Counted from the stretch's first letter, positions 1-12,408 are shown. The stretch: DNA of 64,000 bases from Micromonospora sp. HNM0581 (GCF_012726175.1 NZ_JAASAD010000001.1:310001-374000); one strand, 5' to 3'. Program-made: numbers and translations. The notes: generated from the sequence alone by a model not told the origin.

Positions 1-10
1 CACGCCTCCG

Positions 11-418
11 TTACCAGACGAAGGCGAGGACTTCCCCGCCAACGCTCCGCTTGCGGGCCTGCCGGTCGGTCAGCAGTCCCTGGGACGTCGAAATGATCGC
101 CACGCCCAGCCCACCGAGCACCCGGGGGAGCCCGTCCGACTTGGCGTACACCCGCAGACCGGGCTTGGAGACGCGCTTGATACCGGCCAGACTCCGCTCC
201 CGGTTCTGGCCGTACTTCAGCTCGACGACCAGTCGCTTGCCGACGGCACCCTCCTCGGGCTCCTCGACCGACCAGGTGGCGATGTATCCCTCGGACTTGA
301 GGACCTCGGCGATGTTCGCCTTGATCTTCGAGTACGGCATCGTCACCCGGTCGTGGTACGCCTGGTTGGCGTTACGCAGACGCGTGAGCATGTCTGCGAT
401 CGGGTCGGTCATCGTCAT
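11..418 (-). CDS. rpsH: 30S ribosomal protein S8
   Basis: A 135-residue protein with the full S8 sequence. It opens with [17 protein letters not shown] and ends with the conserved [14 protein letters not shown] stretch followed by [10 protein letters not shown]8 binds the central domain of 16S rRNA during 30S assembly. It is the last complete gene of the spc segment in this window and lies 96 nt after rpsN; rplF would be expected next, beyond the left edge. The start is either ATG 418 or the in-frame ATG two codons later; neither has a well-placed Shine-Dalgarno. Identity is certain and only the start is open. Confidence 0.97.
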   Translation of the reverse strand: MTMTDPIADMLTRLRNANQAYHDRVTMPYSKIKANIAEVLKSEGYIATWSVEEPEEGAVGKRLVVELKYGQNRERSLAGIKRVSKPGLRVYAKSDGLPRVLGGLGVAIISTSQGLLTDRQARKRSVGGEVLAFVW

Positions 419-514
419 GAAAACTCGTCAACCTTTCTCGCCGGGGTTCCCGCGACACGCGCAGGCCTACGGCGAAGAGACAGTCCAGCTGACGCGCCGC
501 AGCGCGCTGGGCTA

Positions 515-700
515 TTACCAGGAAGCCTTGGACACGCCGGGCAGCTCACCGCGGTGGGCCATCTCCCGGATACACACCCGGCAGAGCCCGAACTTGCGGT
601 AGACCGCCTTCGGACGCCCGCACCGCTGGCAGCGGGTGTACGCGCGAACCGAGAACTTCGGCTTCGCGGCCGCTTTGAGGATCAGCGCCTTCTTGGCCAT
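515..700 (-). CDS. rpsN: 30S ribosomal protein S14, zinc-binding type Z
   Basis: A 61-residue protein of the short, zinc-dependent S14 class. Two CxxC pairs, CQRC (Cys24/27) and CRVC (Cys40/43), flank the [12 protein letters not shown] segment and can hold one zinc ion. S14 sits in the 30S head near the decoding region. It lies 1 nt after rplE, so the two are translationally linked. Many actinobacteria also carry a longer zinc-free S14 elsewhere that replaces this one under zinc starvation; none is seen here. Identification is secure. Confidence 0.97.
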   Translation of the reverse strand: MAKKALILKAAAKPKFSVRAYTRCQRCGRPKAVYRKFGLCRVCIREMAHRGELPGVSKASW

Positions 701-701
701 C

Positions 702-1271
702 TCAGTTCTCCTTGAACGGGAAGCCCAGGAGCTTCAGCAGCGCCCGGCCCTCGTCGTCGGTCGTGGCGGTCGTGACCACCGTGATGTCCATGCCCCGCTG
801 GCGATCGATCTTGTCCTGGTCGATCTCGTGGAACACCGACTGCTCGGTCAGCCCGAACGTGTAGTTGCCGTGCCCGTCGAGCTTGCGCCCGTCCAGGCCG
901 CGGAAGTCACGGATACGCGGCAGCGCGATCGACAGCAGCCGGTCCAGGAACTCCCACATCCGGTCGCCGCGCAGGGTCACCTTCGCGCCGATCGGCATGC
1001 CCTCCCGCAGCTTGAACTGCGCGATGGACTTCGTCGCCCGCCGGACCTGCGGCTTCTGGCCGGTGATGGTGGCCAAGTCGCGGACCGCCCCGTCGATGAG
1101 CTTGGCGTCCCGGGCAGCCTCGCCCACGCCCATGTTCACGACGATCTTGACCAGCCGCGGCACCTGCATCGGGTTGCCGTACTCGTACTTCTCGCGCAGC
1201 TGGGCGATGATCTCGTTGCGGTACCGCTCCTTGAGGCGCGGCATCGTCTTGGTCTCGGTAGCCGTGGTCAT
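702..1271 (-). CDS. rplE: 50S ribosomal protein L5
   Basis: A 189-residue L5 with the conserved [12 protein letters not shown] start region, [15 protein letters not shown], and the C-terminal [15 protein letters not shown] segment. L5 binds 5S rRNA and contacts S13 and the P-site tRNA. ATG 1271 overlaps the rplX stop by one base (TGATG), and AAGGA lies 6 nt upstream of it. A GTG three bases earlier (1274) is also possible but would sit too close to that Shine-Dalgarno. It belongs to the spc-type block rplN-rplX-rplE-rpsN-rpsH. Confidence 0.97.
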   Translation of the reverse strand: MTTATETKTMPRLKERYRNEIIAQLREKYEYGNPMQVPRLVKIVVNMGVGEAARDAKLIDGAVRDLATITGQKPQVRRATKSIAQFKLREGMPIGAKVTLRGDRMWEFLDRLLSIALPRIRDFRGLDGRKLDGHGNYTFGLTEQSVFHEIDQDKIDRQRGMDITVVTTATTDDEGRALLKLLGFPFKEN

Positions 1272-1585
1272 CACAGGTCCTTACCGGTGCTACGCGCGAT
1301 GCGAACCTTCTGGCCGTTCTCGTCGAAGCGGTAACCGACACGGGTCGGCTTACCGTCGGAGTCCACGACCATCACGTTCGAGACGTGGATCGGAGCCTCC
1401 TGGGTGACGATGCCACCGGTCTTGGCGCCACGCTGGGTGGTGCTGATGCGGGTGTGCTTCTTGATCCGGTTCACGCCCTCGACCAGGACCTTGTCCTGCC
1501 GTGGGTAGGCCGCGATGACCTTGCCCTTGGCACCCTTGTCCTTACCGGCGATGACGACGACCGTGTCGCCCTTCTTCACCTTCAT
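1271..1585 (-). CDS. rplX: 50S ribosomal protein L24
   Basis: A 104-residue L24 beginning [18 protein letters not shown], the KOW motif that binds 23S rRNA. L24 is an assembly-initiator protein of the 50S subunit. The open frame extends 14 codons upstream, but ATG 1585 is chosen because GGGAGG lies about 6 nt before it and L24 proteins start with this KKGD motif. Its stop overlaps the rplE start by one base, which suggests translational coupling. The 82-nt gap upstream, towards rplN, contains a short GCGAGC repeat. Confidence 0.96.
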   Translation of the reverse strand: MKVKKGDTVVVIAGKDKGAKGKVIAAYPRQDKVLVEGVNRIKKHTRISTTQRGAKTGGIVTQEAPIHVSNVMVVDSDGKPTRVGYRFDENGQKVRIARSTGKDL

Positions 1586-1644
1586 GCCTGCGCCTCCCTG
1601 CGGTCGGCGCGCGCCTGAAGCTTGCACCTACTGAGCCTGCTGGT

Positions 1645-1664
1645 TCGCTCGCTCCGCTCGCTCA
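1645..1664. repeat. GAGCGAGC-GGAGCGAGC short repeat
   Basis: In the rplX-rplN gap, two copies of CGCTCGCT-type units lie around a central CCG. A close relative occurs at 41444-41470 over the start of nuoI. The copies look like one small dispersed repeat family. Function unknown. Confidence 0.55.
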
Positions 1665-1667
1665 CGG

Positions 1668-2036
1668 TCACAACACCTCCGGCGCGAGAGAGATGATCTT
1701 CATGAACCGCTTGTCCCGCAGCTCACGGCCGACCGGGCCGAAGATACGGGTACCGCGCGGGTCCCCGCCGTCCTTGATGATGACAGCGGCATTCTCGTCG
1801 AAGCGGATGTACGAGCCGTCCGGACGCCGCTTCTCCTTGGCGGTGCGGACGACAACAGCCTTGACCACGTCGCCCTTCTTCACACCGGCGCCCGGGATCG
1901 CGTCCTTGACGGTGGCCACGATGACGTCGCCGATGCTCGCGTAGCGCCGACCGGAGCCACCGAGAACCCGGATGCACAGGATCTCCCGGGCACCCGTGTT
2001 GTCGGCGACACGCAGTCGCGACTCCTGCTGAATCAC
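1668..2036 (-). CDS. rplN: 50S ribosomal protein L14
   Basis: A 122-residue L14 with the signature [18 protein letters not shown] near the N-terminus and the conserved [17 protein letters not shown] near the C-terminus. L14 forms part of the subunit interface with 16S rRNA helix 14. The start is GTG 2036, with AGGAGA about 6 nt upstream. A 94-nt gap separates it from rpsQ, longer than most gaps in this cluster. No promoter was picked out in that gap, so it is probably transcribed with the rest of the cluster. Confidence 0.97.
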   Translation of the reverse strand: MIQQESRLRVADNTGAREILCIRVLGGSGRRYASIGDVIVATVKDAIPGAGVKKGDVVKAVVVRTAKEKRRPDGSYIRFDENAAVIIKDGGDPRGTRIFGPVGRELRDKRFMKIISLAPEVL

Positions 2037-2130
2037 GTCTATCTCCTATGTCTGCCGGTTCTCCGGCCGCCGGGGCGGCCGGAGCCTGGCGGAACCTGCG
2101 CCCGACCTCTGGGCCGAGCTCGAGCCTTCG

Positions 2131-2409
2131 CTACTTGGCCTTCTCGAGGATCTCCACGAGCCGCCACCGCTTGGTGGCGGAGAGCGGCCGGGTCTCCATG
2201 ATCAGGACGCGGTCGCCGATGCCGGCCGAGTTCTGCTCGTCGTGGACCTTCAGCTTGCTGGTCCGGCGCATGATCTTGCCGTACAGCGCGTGCTTGACCC
2301 GGTCCTCGACCTCGACCACGACGGTCTTTTCCATCTTGTCGCTGACCACGAGGCCCTCACGGACCTTGCGCCGGCCCCGCGGCTTGGTGGGAGTCGTGTT
2401 CTCGCTCAT
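2131..2409 (-). CDS. rpsQ: 30S ribosomal protein S17
   Basis: A 92-residue S17 containing [20 protein letters not shown] and [22 protein letters not shown], the OB-fold rRNA-binding core that contacts the 5' domain of 16S rRNA. The roughly 14-residue basic N-terminal tail ([10 protein letters not shown]) is typical of actinobacterial S17. Its ATG overlaps the rpmC stop by 4 nt (ATGA), so translation is coupled to L29. Confidence 0.97.
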   Translation of the reverse strand: MSENTTPTKPRGRRKVREGLVVSDKMEKTVVVEVEDRVKHALYGKIMRRTSKLKVHDEQNSAGIGDRVLIMETRPLSATKRWRLVEILEKAK

Positions 2410-2642
2410 CCTGCAGTCACCTCAGTCGGCGCGGCCGAGAGCCCCAGCTCACGCTCACGCATGATCGTGTAGATCCGGGCGATCTCCCGACGGATAACCT
2501 GCAGCCGCCGGTTGTTGTCCAGCTGCCCGGTTGCGGCCTGCACGCGGAGGTTGAACAGCTCCGCCTTGGCCTCGCGCAGCTTCGCGACCAACTCCTCCTC
2601 GGAGAGCTCACGCAGCTCGGCGGCCTTAACGCCCGCTGCCAT
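2406..2642 (-). CDS. rpmC: 50S ribosomal protein L29
   Basis: A 78-residue L29 with the helical core [27 protein letters not shown] and the downstream [16 protein letters not shown]29 lies beside the peptide exit tunnel and contributes to docking of exported-protein factors. It overlaps rplP upstream by one base (TGATG) and rpsQ downstream by 4 nt. The C-terminal tail (about 15 residues) is longer than in E. coli, as is usual in actinobacteria. Confidence 0.96.
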   Translation of the reverse strand: MAAGVKAAELRELSEEELVAKLREAKAELFNLRVQAATGQLDNNRRLQVIRREIARIYTIMRERELGLSAAPTEVTAG

Positions 2643-3067
2643 CAGGATTCACCCACTTCGCGCGTAACAATGCGGCACTTCATCGGGAGCTTGTGGATCG
2701 CGCGACGCATCGCCTCTCGCGCGATCTGCTCGTTCGGGAAGGACATCTCGAAGAGAACCCGCCCGGGCTTGACGTTCGCGACCCACCACTCGGGCGAGCC
2801 CTTGCCGGAACCCATTCGGGTTTCCGCCGGCTTCTTGGTGAGGGCCTGGTCCGGGAAGATGGTGATCCAGACCTTGCCGCCACGCTTGATGTGACGGGTC
2901 ATCGCGATACGCGCCGACTCGATCTGCCTGTTGGTCACGTACGCCGGCTCCAGAGCCTGGATCCCGAACTCGCCGAACACCACCCGGTTGCCGCCCTTGG
3001 ACGCGCCGCTGCGGTCCGGGTGGTGCGGCTTGCGGAAGCCCTTCGGGGGCTTGCGCGGCATCAGCAT
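2642..3067 (-). CDS. rplP: 50S ribosomal protein L16
   Basis: A 141-residue L16, [21 protein letters not shown] onwards, with conserved [24 protein letters not shown] and [21 protein letters not shown]16 organises the A-site tRNA region and is required for 50S maturation. Start ATG 3067 has GGAGGG 7 nt upstream; the ATG two codons later lacks this spacing. The gene lies 3 nt after the rpsC stop. Confidence 0.97.
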
Positions 3068-3070
3068 CTG

Positions 3071-3937
3071 TCAGCCCTCCTGCTGCGTTTCTGCCGGAGC
3101 CGAGGCCGCAGCCGCGACAGCGGCGCTGTCCACCGGCTCGCCACTCGGCGTCTCGGCCTGCTGCGCGACGGTCGTCGCGGCAGCCCGGCCGGCCTCGGTG
3201 CCACCGGAGGTCGTGCCGGACGAACCCGACCGACCACGGCGCGACCGATCCGGCCGGTCGCCGCGCTCCCGGCGCGGGCGCGACGGAGCCTCAGCCGGAG
3301 CCTCCCGACCCGGCACCGCGTCACCCTTGTAGATCCAGACCTTCACACCGATGCGGCCGAAGGTGGTACGGGCCTCGAAGAAGCCGTACTCGATGTTGGC
3401 CCGCAGCGTGTGCAGCGGCACCCGACCCTCGCGGTAGAACTCCGTACGGCTCATCTCGGCGCCGCCGAGGCGACCCGAGACCTGCACCCGGATGCCCTTG
3501 CACATCGGGTTCTTCATCGCCGACTGCATCGCCTTACGCATCGCACGACGGAAGCTGACCCGGCTGGAGAGCTGCTCGGCCACGCCCTGGGCGACGAGCT
3601 GTGCATCCGACTCGGGGTTCTTCACCTCGATGATGTTCAGCTGTACCTGCTTGCCGGTGAGCTTCTCCAGCTCGCCACGAATCCGGTCGGCCTCCGCACC
3701 CTTACGGCCGATGACGATGCCCGGCCGTGCGGTGTGGATGTCGACGCGGACCCGGTCGCGGGTGCGCTCGATGTCGACCTTGGAAATGCCGGCGCGCTCC
3801 AGCCCCTTGGACATCATCCGGCGGATCTTGACGTCCTCGCCGATGTAGTCCTTGTAGAGCTTGTCCGCGAACCAGCGGGACTTCCAGTCGGTCGAGATGC
3901 CGAGCCGGAACCCGTGCGGGTGAACCTTCTGACCCAT
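3071..3937 (-). CDS. rpsC: 30S ribosomal protein S3 with long acidic/basic C-terminal tail
   Basis: A 288-residue S3. The N-terminal [14 protein letters not shown] and the KH domain with [14 protein letters not shown] are intact, as is the C-terminal domain ending near [11 protein letters not shown]3 shapes the mRNA entry tunnel and has mRNA helicase activity. After the core, about 75 residues rich in Arg, Ser, Pro, Ala and Glu follow, apparently disordered; S3 of E. coli ends much earlier. The ATG overlaps the rplV stop by one base (TAATG). Confidence 0.97.
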   Translation of the reverse strand: MGQKVHPHGFRLGISTDWKSRWFADKLYKDYIGEDVKIRRMMSKGLERAGISKVDIERTRDRVRVDIHTARPGIVIGRKGAEADRIRGELEKLTGKQVQLNIIEVKNPESDAQLVAQGVAEQLSSRVSFRRAMRKAMQSAMKNPMCKGIRVQVSGRLGGAEMSRTEFYREGRVPLHTLRANIEYGFFEARTTFGRIGVKVWIYKGDAVPGREAPAEAPSRPRRERGDRPDRSRRGRSGSSGTTSGGTEAGRAAATTVAQQAETPSGEPVDSAAVAAAASAPAETQQEG

Positions 3938-4392
3938 TACTCGGCGCCCTCCGTGTTGCTCTGCGTCTCGGCCGGCGCGGTCTGCTTCGCCGGAGCCGCC
4001 TTGTTCGCCGACTTCCTCGGCGCGGCCGGCGCGACCGCCTCGACCGCCACGGTGATGTGGCAGGTGCGCTTACGGATCCGGTACGCCCGGCCCTGCGCCC
4101 GCGGCTGGAACCGCTTCATCGTCGGGCCCTCGTCCACGAACGCCTCGCTGACGAGCAGCGCGTCGGGGTCCAGCCGCTCGTTGTTCTCCGCGTTGGCGAT
4201 CGCGCTCGCGAGCACCTTGTACACCTGCTCGCTCGCCGCCTGTGGCGCGAACTGCAGCACCGTGAGCGCCTCCTTCGCGGGCAGGCCGCGGACGAGGTTG
4301 ACCACCCGGCGCGCCTTCATCGGCGAGATGCGCACGTACCGCGCAACCGCCCGCGCGCCCGGAAGCACCGGAGCGTCGCCCTTTCCTGGCAT
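3937..4392 (-). CDS. rplV: 50S ribosomal protein L22
   Basis: A 151-residue L22 carrying [24 protein letters not shown] and the tunnel-lining hairpin segment [23 protein letters not shown]. The long beta-hairpin reaches the exit-tunnel constriction where macrolides bind. A C-terminal Ala/Pro/Lys-rich tail of about 35 residues follows the core and looks disordered. The gene lies 40 nt after rpsS. Confidence 0.97.
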   Translation of the reverse strand: MPGKGDAPVLPGARAVARYVRISPMKARRVVNLVRGLPAKEALTVLQFAPQAASEQVYKVLASAIANAENNERLDPDALLVSEAFVDEGPTMKRFQPRAQGRAYRIRKRTCHITVAVEAVAPAAPRKSANKAAPAKQTAPAETQSNTEGAE

Positions 4393-4432
4393 CGCTGTAA
4401 CCCCTTGATCCTCTATCCGTATGCCCGCGGCG

Positions 4433-4714
4433 TCAGCGCCGGCGGCTCTTCCGGTCGTCCTTCTCGTGACCCTTGAACGTGCGGGTCAGCGCGAACTCGC
4501 CGAGCTTGTGCCCGACCATCGCCTCGGTCACGAACACCGGGACGTGCTTGCGTCCGTCGTGCACGGCGATCGTGTGCCCGAGCATCTCCGGGATGATCGT
4601 CGAGCGGCGCGACCAGGTCTTGATGACGTTCTTCGAGCCCTTCTCGTTCTGCGTCTCCACCTTCTTGAGCAGGTGGTCGTCGATGAACGGGCCCTTCTTC
4701 AGGCTGCGAGGCAT
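4433..4714 (-). CDS. rpsS: 30S ribosomal protein S19
   Basis: A 93-residue S19, [20 protein letters not shown] onwards, with the conserved [22 protein letters not shown] C-terminal motif. It binds 16S rRNA in the 30S head with S13. The Shine-Dalgarno AGGGAGA lies about 6 nt before the ATG. It is 12 nt downstream of rplB in the S10 operon. Confidence 0.98.
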   Translation of the reverse strand: MPRSLKKGPFIDDHLLKKVETQNEKGSKNVIKTWSRRSTIIPEMLGHTIAVHDGRKHVPVFVTEAMVGHKLGEFALTRTFKGHEKDDRKSRRR

Positions 4715-4726
4715 GTCTTATCTCCC

Positions 4727-5566
4727 TCAGCCGCGCTTACGCGTGGCGTAGCGACGGCGGACGATCAGCCGGTCACTCGGCTGGCCCTTACGACGGGTGC
4801 GGCCCTCGGGCTTGCCCTGCGGGTTGACCGGGTGGCGACCACCGGAGGTCTTGCCCTCACCACCACCGTGCGGGTGGTCGACCGGGTTCATGGCGACACC
4901 ACGGACGGTCGGGCGCTTGCCCTTCCAGCGCATCCGGCCCGCCTTGCCCCAGTTGATGTTTGACTGGTCGGCGTTGCCGATCTCACCGACACTGGCGCGG
5001 CAGCGCACGTCCACCCGCCGGATCTCACCGGACGGCATACGAAGGGTCGCGTACGCGCCCTCCCGACCGAGTAGCTGGATGCCGACGCCAGCGGAACGGG
5101 CCAGCTTCGCGCCACCACCCGGCCGCAGCTCCACGTTGTGGATCGTGGTACCGACCGGGATGTTACGCAGCGGCAGGTTGTTGCCCGGCTTGATGTCGGC
5201 GCTCGGACCCGACTCGACGGCGTCGCCCTGCTTCAGGTCCTTCGGCGCGATGATGTAACGCTTCTCGCCGTCGGCGTAGTGCAGCAGCGCGATCCGCGCG
5301 GTGCGGTTCGGGTCGTACTCGATGTGCGCCACCTTGGCCGGCACACCGTCCTTGTCGACCCGCTTGAAGTCGATGATCCGGTACTGACGCTTGTGACCAC
5401 CACCCTGGTGCCGGGCGGTGATCCGGCCGTGCACGTTCCGACCGCCCTTCTTGGGCAGCGGAGCCAGCAGCGACTTCTCGGGCGTCGACCGGGTGATCTC
5501 GGCGAAGTCCGCGACGCTGGAGCCACGCCGGCCCGGCGTCGTCGGCTTGTACTTACGGATAGCCAT
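4727..5566 (-). CDS. rplB: 50S ribosomal protein L2
   Basis: A 279-residue L2 of usual length, [18 protein letters not shown] onwards. It includes the RNA-binding [21 protein letters not shown] and the peptidyl-transferase-proximal [16 protein letters not shown] with the conserved histidine. L2 is needed for subunit association and peptide-bond formation. It lies 12 nt after rplW. Confidence 0.98.
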   Translation of the reverse strand: MAIRKYKPTTPGRRGSSVADFAEITRSTPEKSLLAPLPKKGGRNVHGRITARHQGGGHKRQYRIIDFKRVDKDGVPAKVAHIEYDPNRTARIALLHYADGEKRYIIAPKDLKQGDAVESGPSADIKPGNNLPLRNIPVGTTIHNVELRPGGGAKLARSAGVGIQLLGREGAYATLRMPSGEIRRVDVRCRASVGEIGNADQSNINWGKAGRMRWKGKRPTVRGVAMNPVDHPHGGGEGKTSGGRHPVNPQGKPEGRTRRKGQPSDRLIVRRRYATRKRG

Positions 5567-5578
5567 TGTCTACACCCC

Positions 5579-5881
5579 TCAGCTGACCGGGCCGCCGAAG
5601 GCCTCGATGCGGTCGCCCTCGGCCAGCTTCACCATCGCCCGCTTGGTGTCCTTGCGCTTACCGAACCCGGTACGGGTCCGCTTACGCTTGCCCTCGCGGT
5701 TGAGCGTGTTGACCGTCAGGACACGGACGTTGAAGATCTGCTCGATAGCGATCTTGATCGCCGTCTTGTTCGCGTCCGGGTGCACCAGGAAGGTGTACCA
5801 GTTGCGGTTCAGCTCGCTGTAGCTCTTCTCCGAGACGACCGGCGCGACGATGATGTCGCGCGGATCGGCGATCGTGCTCAC
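5579..5881 (-). CDS. rplW: 50S ribosomal protein L23
   Basis: A 100-residue L23 with [17 protein letters not shown] and [26 protein letters not shown]23 is the docking site for trigger factor and SRP at the tunnel exit. The start is GTG 5881, overlapping the rplD stop by 4 nt (GTGA), so the two genes are translationally coupled. Confidence 0.97.
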   Translation of the reverse strand: MSTIADPRDIIVAPVVSEKSYSELNRNWYTFLVHPDANKTAIKIAIEQIFNVRVLTVNTLNREGKRKRTRTGFGKRKDTKRAMVKLAEGDRIEAFGGPVS

Positions 5882-6528
5882 TTGCCACCCTCCTCGGTGG
5901 TCTCGGCCGGCACGCCCAGGAACTCGTCCAGGGCCTCCTTGGTGAAGACCACGTCGTCGGCCACCAGCACGTCGTACGTGTTGAGCTGGCCAGCCTCGAT
6001 CAGGTGCACCCGCGGCTCGTTGCGCAGCGACACCCAGTTCAACTCGTCGATGCTGCTCAGCACGACCAGCACCCGCCGGGCGGTGGTCAGTTTGGCGAGC
6101 GCCGCCAGAGCGGCCTTCGTCGACGGCTTATCGCCCGAGACGAACGCTTCGACGACGTGCACCTGACCGGCACGTGCCCGGTCCGAAAGGGCGCCACGCA
6201 GCGCGGCGGCCTTCATCTTCTTCGGGGTGCGCTGGCTGTAGTCGCGCGGCACCGGGCCGTGGACCACGCCACCGCCGGCGAACTGGGGCGCGCGGATCGA
6301 GCCCTGACGTGCCCGGCCGGTGCCCTTCTGCTTGTACGGCTTCTTGCCGCCGCCGGCTACCTCACCCCGGGTCTTGGCCTTGTGGGTGCCCTGTCGGGCG
6401 GCAGCGAGCTGCGCCACGACGACCTGGTGCATCAGTGCGATGTTGGCCTGCACGTCGAAGATGTCGGCGGGCAGCTCGACCGCACCGGTCTTGGTGCCCT
6501 CTGAGTTGAGGACGTCAACGGTGGTCAC
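5878..6528 (-). CDS. rplD: 50S ribosomal protein L4
   Basis: A 216-residue L4 with the extended-loop sequence [20 protein letters not shown] that reaches the exit tunnel, followed by the globular domain with [16 protein letters not shown] near the end. The start is GTG 6528, overlapping rplC by 4 nt. In E. coli L4 autoregulates the S10 operon; such control has not been shown for actinobacteria and is not inferred here. Confidence 0.97.
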   Translation of the reverse strand: MTTVDVLNSEGTKTGAVELPADIFDVQANIALMHQVVVAQLAAARQGTHKAKTRGEVAGGGKKPYKQKGTGRARQGSIRAPQFAGGGVVHGPVPRDYSQRTPKKMKAAALRGALSDRARAGQVHVVEAFVSGDKPSTKAALAALAKLTTARRVLVVLSSIDELNWVSLRNEPRVHLIEAGQLNTYDVLVADDVVFTKEALDEFLGVPAETTEEGGK

Positions 6529-7190
6529 TTGCCCGCACCGCCCTTCTTCGCCTTGGCCTTGGCCGCGGTACGGACCAGGACCAGCGCGCCCTTGGGGCCG
6601 GGAATGGCGCCACGGACGAGCAGGAGGTTGTTCTCGGTGTCGACCGCCTGGACGGTCAGGTTCTGCACGGTGTAGCGCACGCCGCCCATGCGGCCGGCCA
6701 TCCGGGTGCCCTTGAAGACACGACCCGGGGTGGCGCAGGCACCGATGGAGCCCGGCGAGCGGTGCTTACGCTCGACACCGTGGCTGGCGCGCAGACCGTG
6801 GAAGCCGTGCCGCTTCATCGGGCCGGCGTAACCCTTGCCCTTGGTCTTGCCGGTCACGTCGATCGAGGCACCGGCCGGGAACTCCTCGACCGTGACCTCC
6901 TGGCCGAGCGAGTAGTCCGCGGCGTCGCTGGTACGCAGCTCGACGATGTGCCGGCGCGGGGCCACGTCGGCCTTGGCGTAGTGCCCGCGCAGCGGCTTCT
7001 TGGCCTTACGCGGGTCGATCGTCCCGTACGCCAGCTGGACCGCGGAGTAACCGTCCTTGTCGGCGTCACGAACCTGGGTGATGACGCAGGGGCCGGCCTG
7101 AACCACGGTCACCGGGACAACGCGGTTGTTGTCCCAGACCTGGGTCATGCCGAGCTTTGCGCCCAGGATCCCCTTAACTTGCCTGTCCAT
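6525..7190 (-). CDS. rplC: 50S ribosomal protein L3
   Basis: A 221-residue L3, [20 protein letters not shown] onwards, with the conserved [21 protein letters not shown] loop that approaches the peptidyl-transferase centre and [16 protein letters not shown]3 is one of the first proteins to bind 23S rRNA. The gene lies 11 nt after rpsJ and overlaps rplD by 4 nt. Confidence 0.98.
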   Translation of the reverse strand: MDRQVKGILGAKLGMTQVWDNNRVVPVTVVQAGPCVITQVRDADKDGYSAVQLAYGTIDPRKAKKPLRGHYAKADVAPRRHIVELRTSDAADYSLGQEVTVEEFPAGASIDVTGKTKGKGYAGPMKRHGFHGLRASHGVERKHRSPGSIGACATPGRVFKGTRMAGRMGGVRYTVQNLTVQAVDTENNLLLVRGAIPGPKGALVLVRTAAKAKAKKGGAGK

Positions 7191-7201
7191 GTGTCCGGTC
7201 C

Positions 7202-7510
7202 CTACAGCTTGATCTCGATGTCGACGCCAGCCGGCAGGTCGAGGCGCATGAGCGAGTCGACCGTCTTCGGGGTCGGGTCGATGATGTCGATCAGTCGCTT
7301 GTGCGTACGCATCTCGAAGTGCTCGCGCGAGTCCTTGTACTTGTGCGGCGAGCGGATGACGCAGAAACGGTTGATCTCCGTGGGCAGCGGCACCGGGCCC
7401 GCGACCTGCGCCCCGGTACGCGTCACCGTCTCGACGATCTTCCGAGCCGAGGAGTCGACGACCTCGTGGTCATAGGCCTTGAGCCGGATGCGGATCTTCT
7501 GTCCCGCCAT
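7202..7510 (-). CDS. rpsJ: 30S ribosomal protein S10 (NusE)
   Basis: A 102-residue S10, [20 protein letters not shown] onwards. S10 is part of the 30S head and, as NusE, partners NusG and NusB in transcription antitermination. An open frame continues 75 codons upstream, but ATG 7510 is the start: AGAAGGA lies about 10 nt before it and all S10 proteins begin here. It is the first gene of the 16-gene S10/spc run, with a roughly 300-nt structured leader. Confidence 0.98.
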
Positions 7511-7589
7511 GGTGGCTTCTGTTCCTTCTCTCGATGCCGCTGTGTTGCGGGTGCCTGTGCCGGCTGGCACAGAGCCCTCTTCGCCCACC

Positions 7590-7609
7590 CCCGCGGTCGG
7601 GCGTGTCGC
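7590..7609 (-). repeat. 20-nt leader element shared with the rpsL leader
   Basis: These 20 bases are identical to 12409-12428 in the rpsL leader, in the same orientation relative to the gene. On the transcript the element contains a small GGGCG/CGCCC hairpin followed by GACCGCGGG. Flanking bases CCAGGG are also shared, with a 2-nt insertion here. It lies about 80 nt before the rpsJ start codon. It may be a shared ribosomal-operon control element or a genus-wide repeat. Confidence 0.6.
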
Positions 7610-7706
7610 GCCCTGGGGCCAGGCTCCGCCCCGGGACACCGGAGCGATCCTGACCGCGGTGGGTCCAAGCGCCGGGTCACACTGAGGCGACCTGAACGCC
7701 GCGCGA

Positions 7707-7737
7707 GGGTGGTTGACGGGCGAGCCGCCAACCACCC
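7707..7737 (-). promoter_or_regulatory. Hairpin in the tuf-rpsJ gap
   Basis: Perfect 9-bp stem (7707-7715 with 7729-7737) with a 13-nt loop and no U-tract. It lies downstream of the tuf stop and inside the expected rpsJ leader. It could end tuf transcription or act as a leader structure of the S10 operon; the sequence does not decide between them. Confidence 0.5.
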
Positions 7738-7816
7738 CACGCCCGACTGCTCTGCCTACCCGGCGGTTCGGCCGAAGCCCAACACGGGTGGCGAACTGTC
7801 GTTACGCAACCTGACT

Positions 7817-7845
7817 AGTATGCCGCACGACCGGCGGCCGGTCTA
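7817..7845 (-). promoter_or_regulatory. Candidate S10-operon promoter
   Basis: On the minus strand TAGACC and CATACT are separated by 17 nt, resembling a housekeeping sigma -35/-10 pair (4/6 and 5/6 matches). Transcription would start near 7810 and give a leader of about 300 nt before rpsJ, similar in length to the rpsL leader. Inferred from sequence only. Confidence 0.4.
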
Positions 7846-7861
7846 ATCGGGGTTACCCAGC

Positions 7862-9055
7862 TCACTTGATGATCTTGGTGACGCGACCAGCGCCGACCGT
7901 ACGGCCACCCTCCCGAATCGCGAACTTGAGGTTCTCCTCCATCGCGATGGGCTGGATCAGCTTCACGGTCATCGTGGTGTTGTCGCCCGGCATGACCATC
8001 TCGGTGCCCTCGGGGAGGGTGACGACACCGGTGACGTCGGTGGTCCGGAAGTAGAACTGCGGACGGTAGTTCTGGAAGAACGGGGTGTGCCGGCCACCCT
8101 CCTCCTTGGAGAGGATGTAGACCGTCGCCTCGAACTCCGTGTGCGGAGTCGTGGTGCCCGGCTTCACGACCACCATGCCGCGCTCGACGTCCTCACGCTT
8201 GATGCCGCGCAGCAGCAGACCGACGTTCTCACCCGCACGGGCCTCGTCGAGCAGCTTGCGGAACATCTCGATGCCGGTGCAGACCGTCTTCTGCGACTTC
8301 TCGCGGATGCCGACGATCTCCACCTCCTCGTTCGGCTTGAGGATGCCGCGCTCGGCGCGGCCGGTGACGACGGTGCCCCGACCGGTGATCGTGAAGACGT
8401 CCTCGATCGGCATCAGGAACGGCTTCTCGGTCTCGCGCTCGGGCTGCGGGATCGCCGTGTCAACGGCGTTCATCAGCTCCATCAGGCGACCGGTCCACTC
8501 CGGGTCGCCCTCCAGGGCCTTCAGCGCCGAAACCCGCACGACCGGCAGGTCGTCGCCCGGGTACTCCTGGGACGAGAGCAGCTCGCGGACCTCGAGCTCG
8601 ACGAGCTCCAGCAGCTCCTCGTCGTCGACCATGTCGCTCTTGTTCAGCGCCACGACGATGTACGGCACGCCGACCTGGCGGGCCAGCAGCACGTGCTCGC
8701 GGGTCTGCGGCATCGGGCCGTCGGTCGCCGCGACCACCAGGATCGCGCCGTCCATCTGGGCGGCACCGGTGATCATGTTCTTGATGTAGTCGGCGTGACC
8801 GGGGCAGTCGACGTGCGCGTAGTGCCGCGCCTCGGTCTGGTACTCGACGTGCGCGATCGAGATCGTGATGCCGCGCGCCTTCTCCTCCGGCGCCTTGTCG
8901 ATCTCGTCGAACGGCGTGTACGGGTTCAGGTCCGGGAACTGGTCGTGCAGGACCTTGGTGATGGCCGCCGTCAGCGTCGTCTTACCGTGGTCGATGTGAC
9001 CAATGGTGCCGATGTTGACGTGCGGCTTAGTCCGCTCGAACTTCGCCTTCGCCAC
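7862..9055 (-). CDS. tuf: Elongation factor Tu
   Basis: A 397-residue EF-Tu starting at GTG 9055 (M)[18 protein letters not shown], with AGGAGG 8 nt upstream; the open frame extends 65 codons further but that part is not conserved. GTPase motifs are complete: GHIDHGKTT (G1), the ARGITI switch I, DCPGHADY (G3), NKSDMVDD (G4). Domains 2 and 3 run to the typical end [16 protein letters not shown]. It delivers aminoacyl-tRNA to the ribosome. It lies 222 nt after fusA, behind a strong hairpin, so tuf probably also has its own promoter. Confidence 0.98.
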   Translation of the reverse strand: MAKAKFERTKPHVNIGTIGHIDHGKTTLTAAITKVLHDQFPDLNPYTPFDEIDKAPEEKARGITISIAHVEYQTEARHYAHVDCPGHADYIKNMITGAAQMDGAILVVAATDGPMPQTREHVLLARQVGVPYIVVALNKSDMVDDEELLELVELEVRELLSSQEYPGDDLPVVRVSALKALEGDPEWTGRLMELMNAVDTAIPQPERETEKPFLMPIEDVFTITGRGTVVTGRAERGILKPNEEVEIVGIREKSQKTVCTGIEMFRKLLDEARAGENVGLLLRGIKREDVERGMVVVKPGTTTPHTEFEATVYILSKEEGGRHTPFFQNYRPQFYFRTTDVTGVVTLPEGTEMVMPGDNTTMTVKLIQPIAMEENLKFAIREGGRTVGAGRVTKIIK

Positions 9056-9130
9056 TGGTGTCCTCCTGTGGACTTCTTGGTTCGTTCGCCCCGGCGCGCC
9101 AGGAGCGGCGCTTAGGACTCTGTCGACAGC

Positions 9131-9154
9131 CTTTCCGGCCTGACGGCCGGAGAG
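9131..9154 (-). promoter_or_regulatory. Hairpin in the fusA-tuf gap (tuf leader)
   Basis: A 10-bp stem (9131-9140 with 9145-9154, one G-U pair) closes a TGAC tetraloop about 75 nt before the tuf start. With no following U-tract it is more likely a leader structure than a terminator. No convincing -35/-10 pair was found between it and the upstream fusA hairpin. Confidence 0.4.
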
Positions 9155-9212
9155 CTTTGTGGGTTCTGCGGCGATGAAGCCTACAGGCCCGGAATTCACA
9201 CAATCCGACCGA

Positions 9213-9248
9213 GGTGGTCGCGGTCGGGGATCTCCTCCCGCGACCACC
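9213..9248 (-). terminator. Hairpin terminator after fusA
   Basis: Perfect 11-bp stem (9213-9223 with 9238-9248), loop of 14 nt, beginning about 30 nt after the fusA stop. It lacks a U-tract, as many actinobacterial terminators do. It would partly separate rpsL-rpsG-fusA from tuf. Confidence 0.55.
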
Positions 9249-9277
9249 ATCGGATCACCGATCAGATCAGGTGAGCG

Positions 9278-11374
<2,097 letters not shown>

Positions 11375-11448
11375 TTCAATCCCTACTTATCGTCGTCCCG
11401 ACACAACTGGTGGCGGTCCCGGCACCTGATGGCACCGGGACCAGGGTG

Positions 11449-11919
11449 TTACCAGCGGTAGTGCGCGAAGGCCTTGTTGGACTCGGCCATCTTGTGCGTG
11501 TCCTCGCGCCGCTTGACAGCGGCACCGAGGCCGTTGCTCGCGTCGAGCAGCTCGTTCATCAGCCGCTCGATCATGGTCTTCTCACGCCGGGCGCGGGCGT
11601 AGGTCACCAGCCAGCGCAGGCCCAGCGTGGTGGCCCGGGCCGGCCGGACCTCGACCGGAACCTGGTAGGTGGCGCCACCGACACGGCGGCTGCGCACCTC
11701 GAGGGTCGGCTTGACGTTGTCCATGGCGCGCTTGAGGGTGACGACCGGGTCGGTGCCGGACTTCTCCCGGCAGCCCTCCAGGGCGGCGTAGACGACGCGC
11801 TCGGCGAGCTGACGCTTGCCGCGCAGCAGAATCTTGTTCACCAGCTGCGTGACCAGCGGCGAGTTGTACACCGGGTCAGCGACCAGCGGTCGCCGCGGAG
11901 CAGGTCCCTTACGCGGCAT
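11449..11919 (-). CDS. rpsG: 30S ribosomal protein S7
   Basis: A 156-residue S7, [19 protein letters not shown] onwards, ending [21 protein letters not shown], the full family length. The frame is open upstream, but ATG 11919 is chosen by homology. S7 nucleates assembly of the 30S head and contacts the E site. It lies 1 nt after the rpsL stop. Confidence 0.98.
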   Translation of the reverse strand: MPRKGPAPRRPLVADPVYNSPLVTQLVNKILLRGKRQLAERVVYAALEGCREKSGTDPVVTLKRAMDNVKPTLEVRSRRVGGATYQVPVEVRPARATTLGLRWLVTYARARREKTMIERLMNELLDASNGLGAAVKRREDTHKMAESNKAFAHYRW

Positions 11920-11920
11920 G

Positions 11921-12295
<375 letters not shown>

Positions 12296-12408
12296 CGGGT
12301 TTCTCCGCTCCCTTCGGCCACTGTTCGTGGCCGCGCCGTCTGCCGTAGCCGATCTGGTGACCGGCCCTCCTACATTCCGGCCAGGGCCACCTCACGGAGG
12401 TCCCGGCA

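Noticed and set aside
7511..7861. N-terminal extension of S10 through the leader
   Set aside because: All S10 proteins start at [10 protein letters not shown] and a good Shine-Dalgarno precedes ATG 7510.
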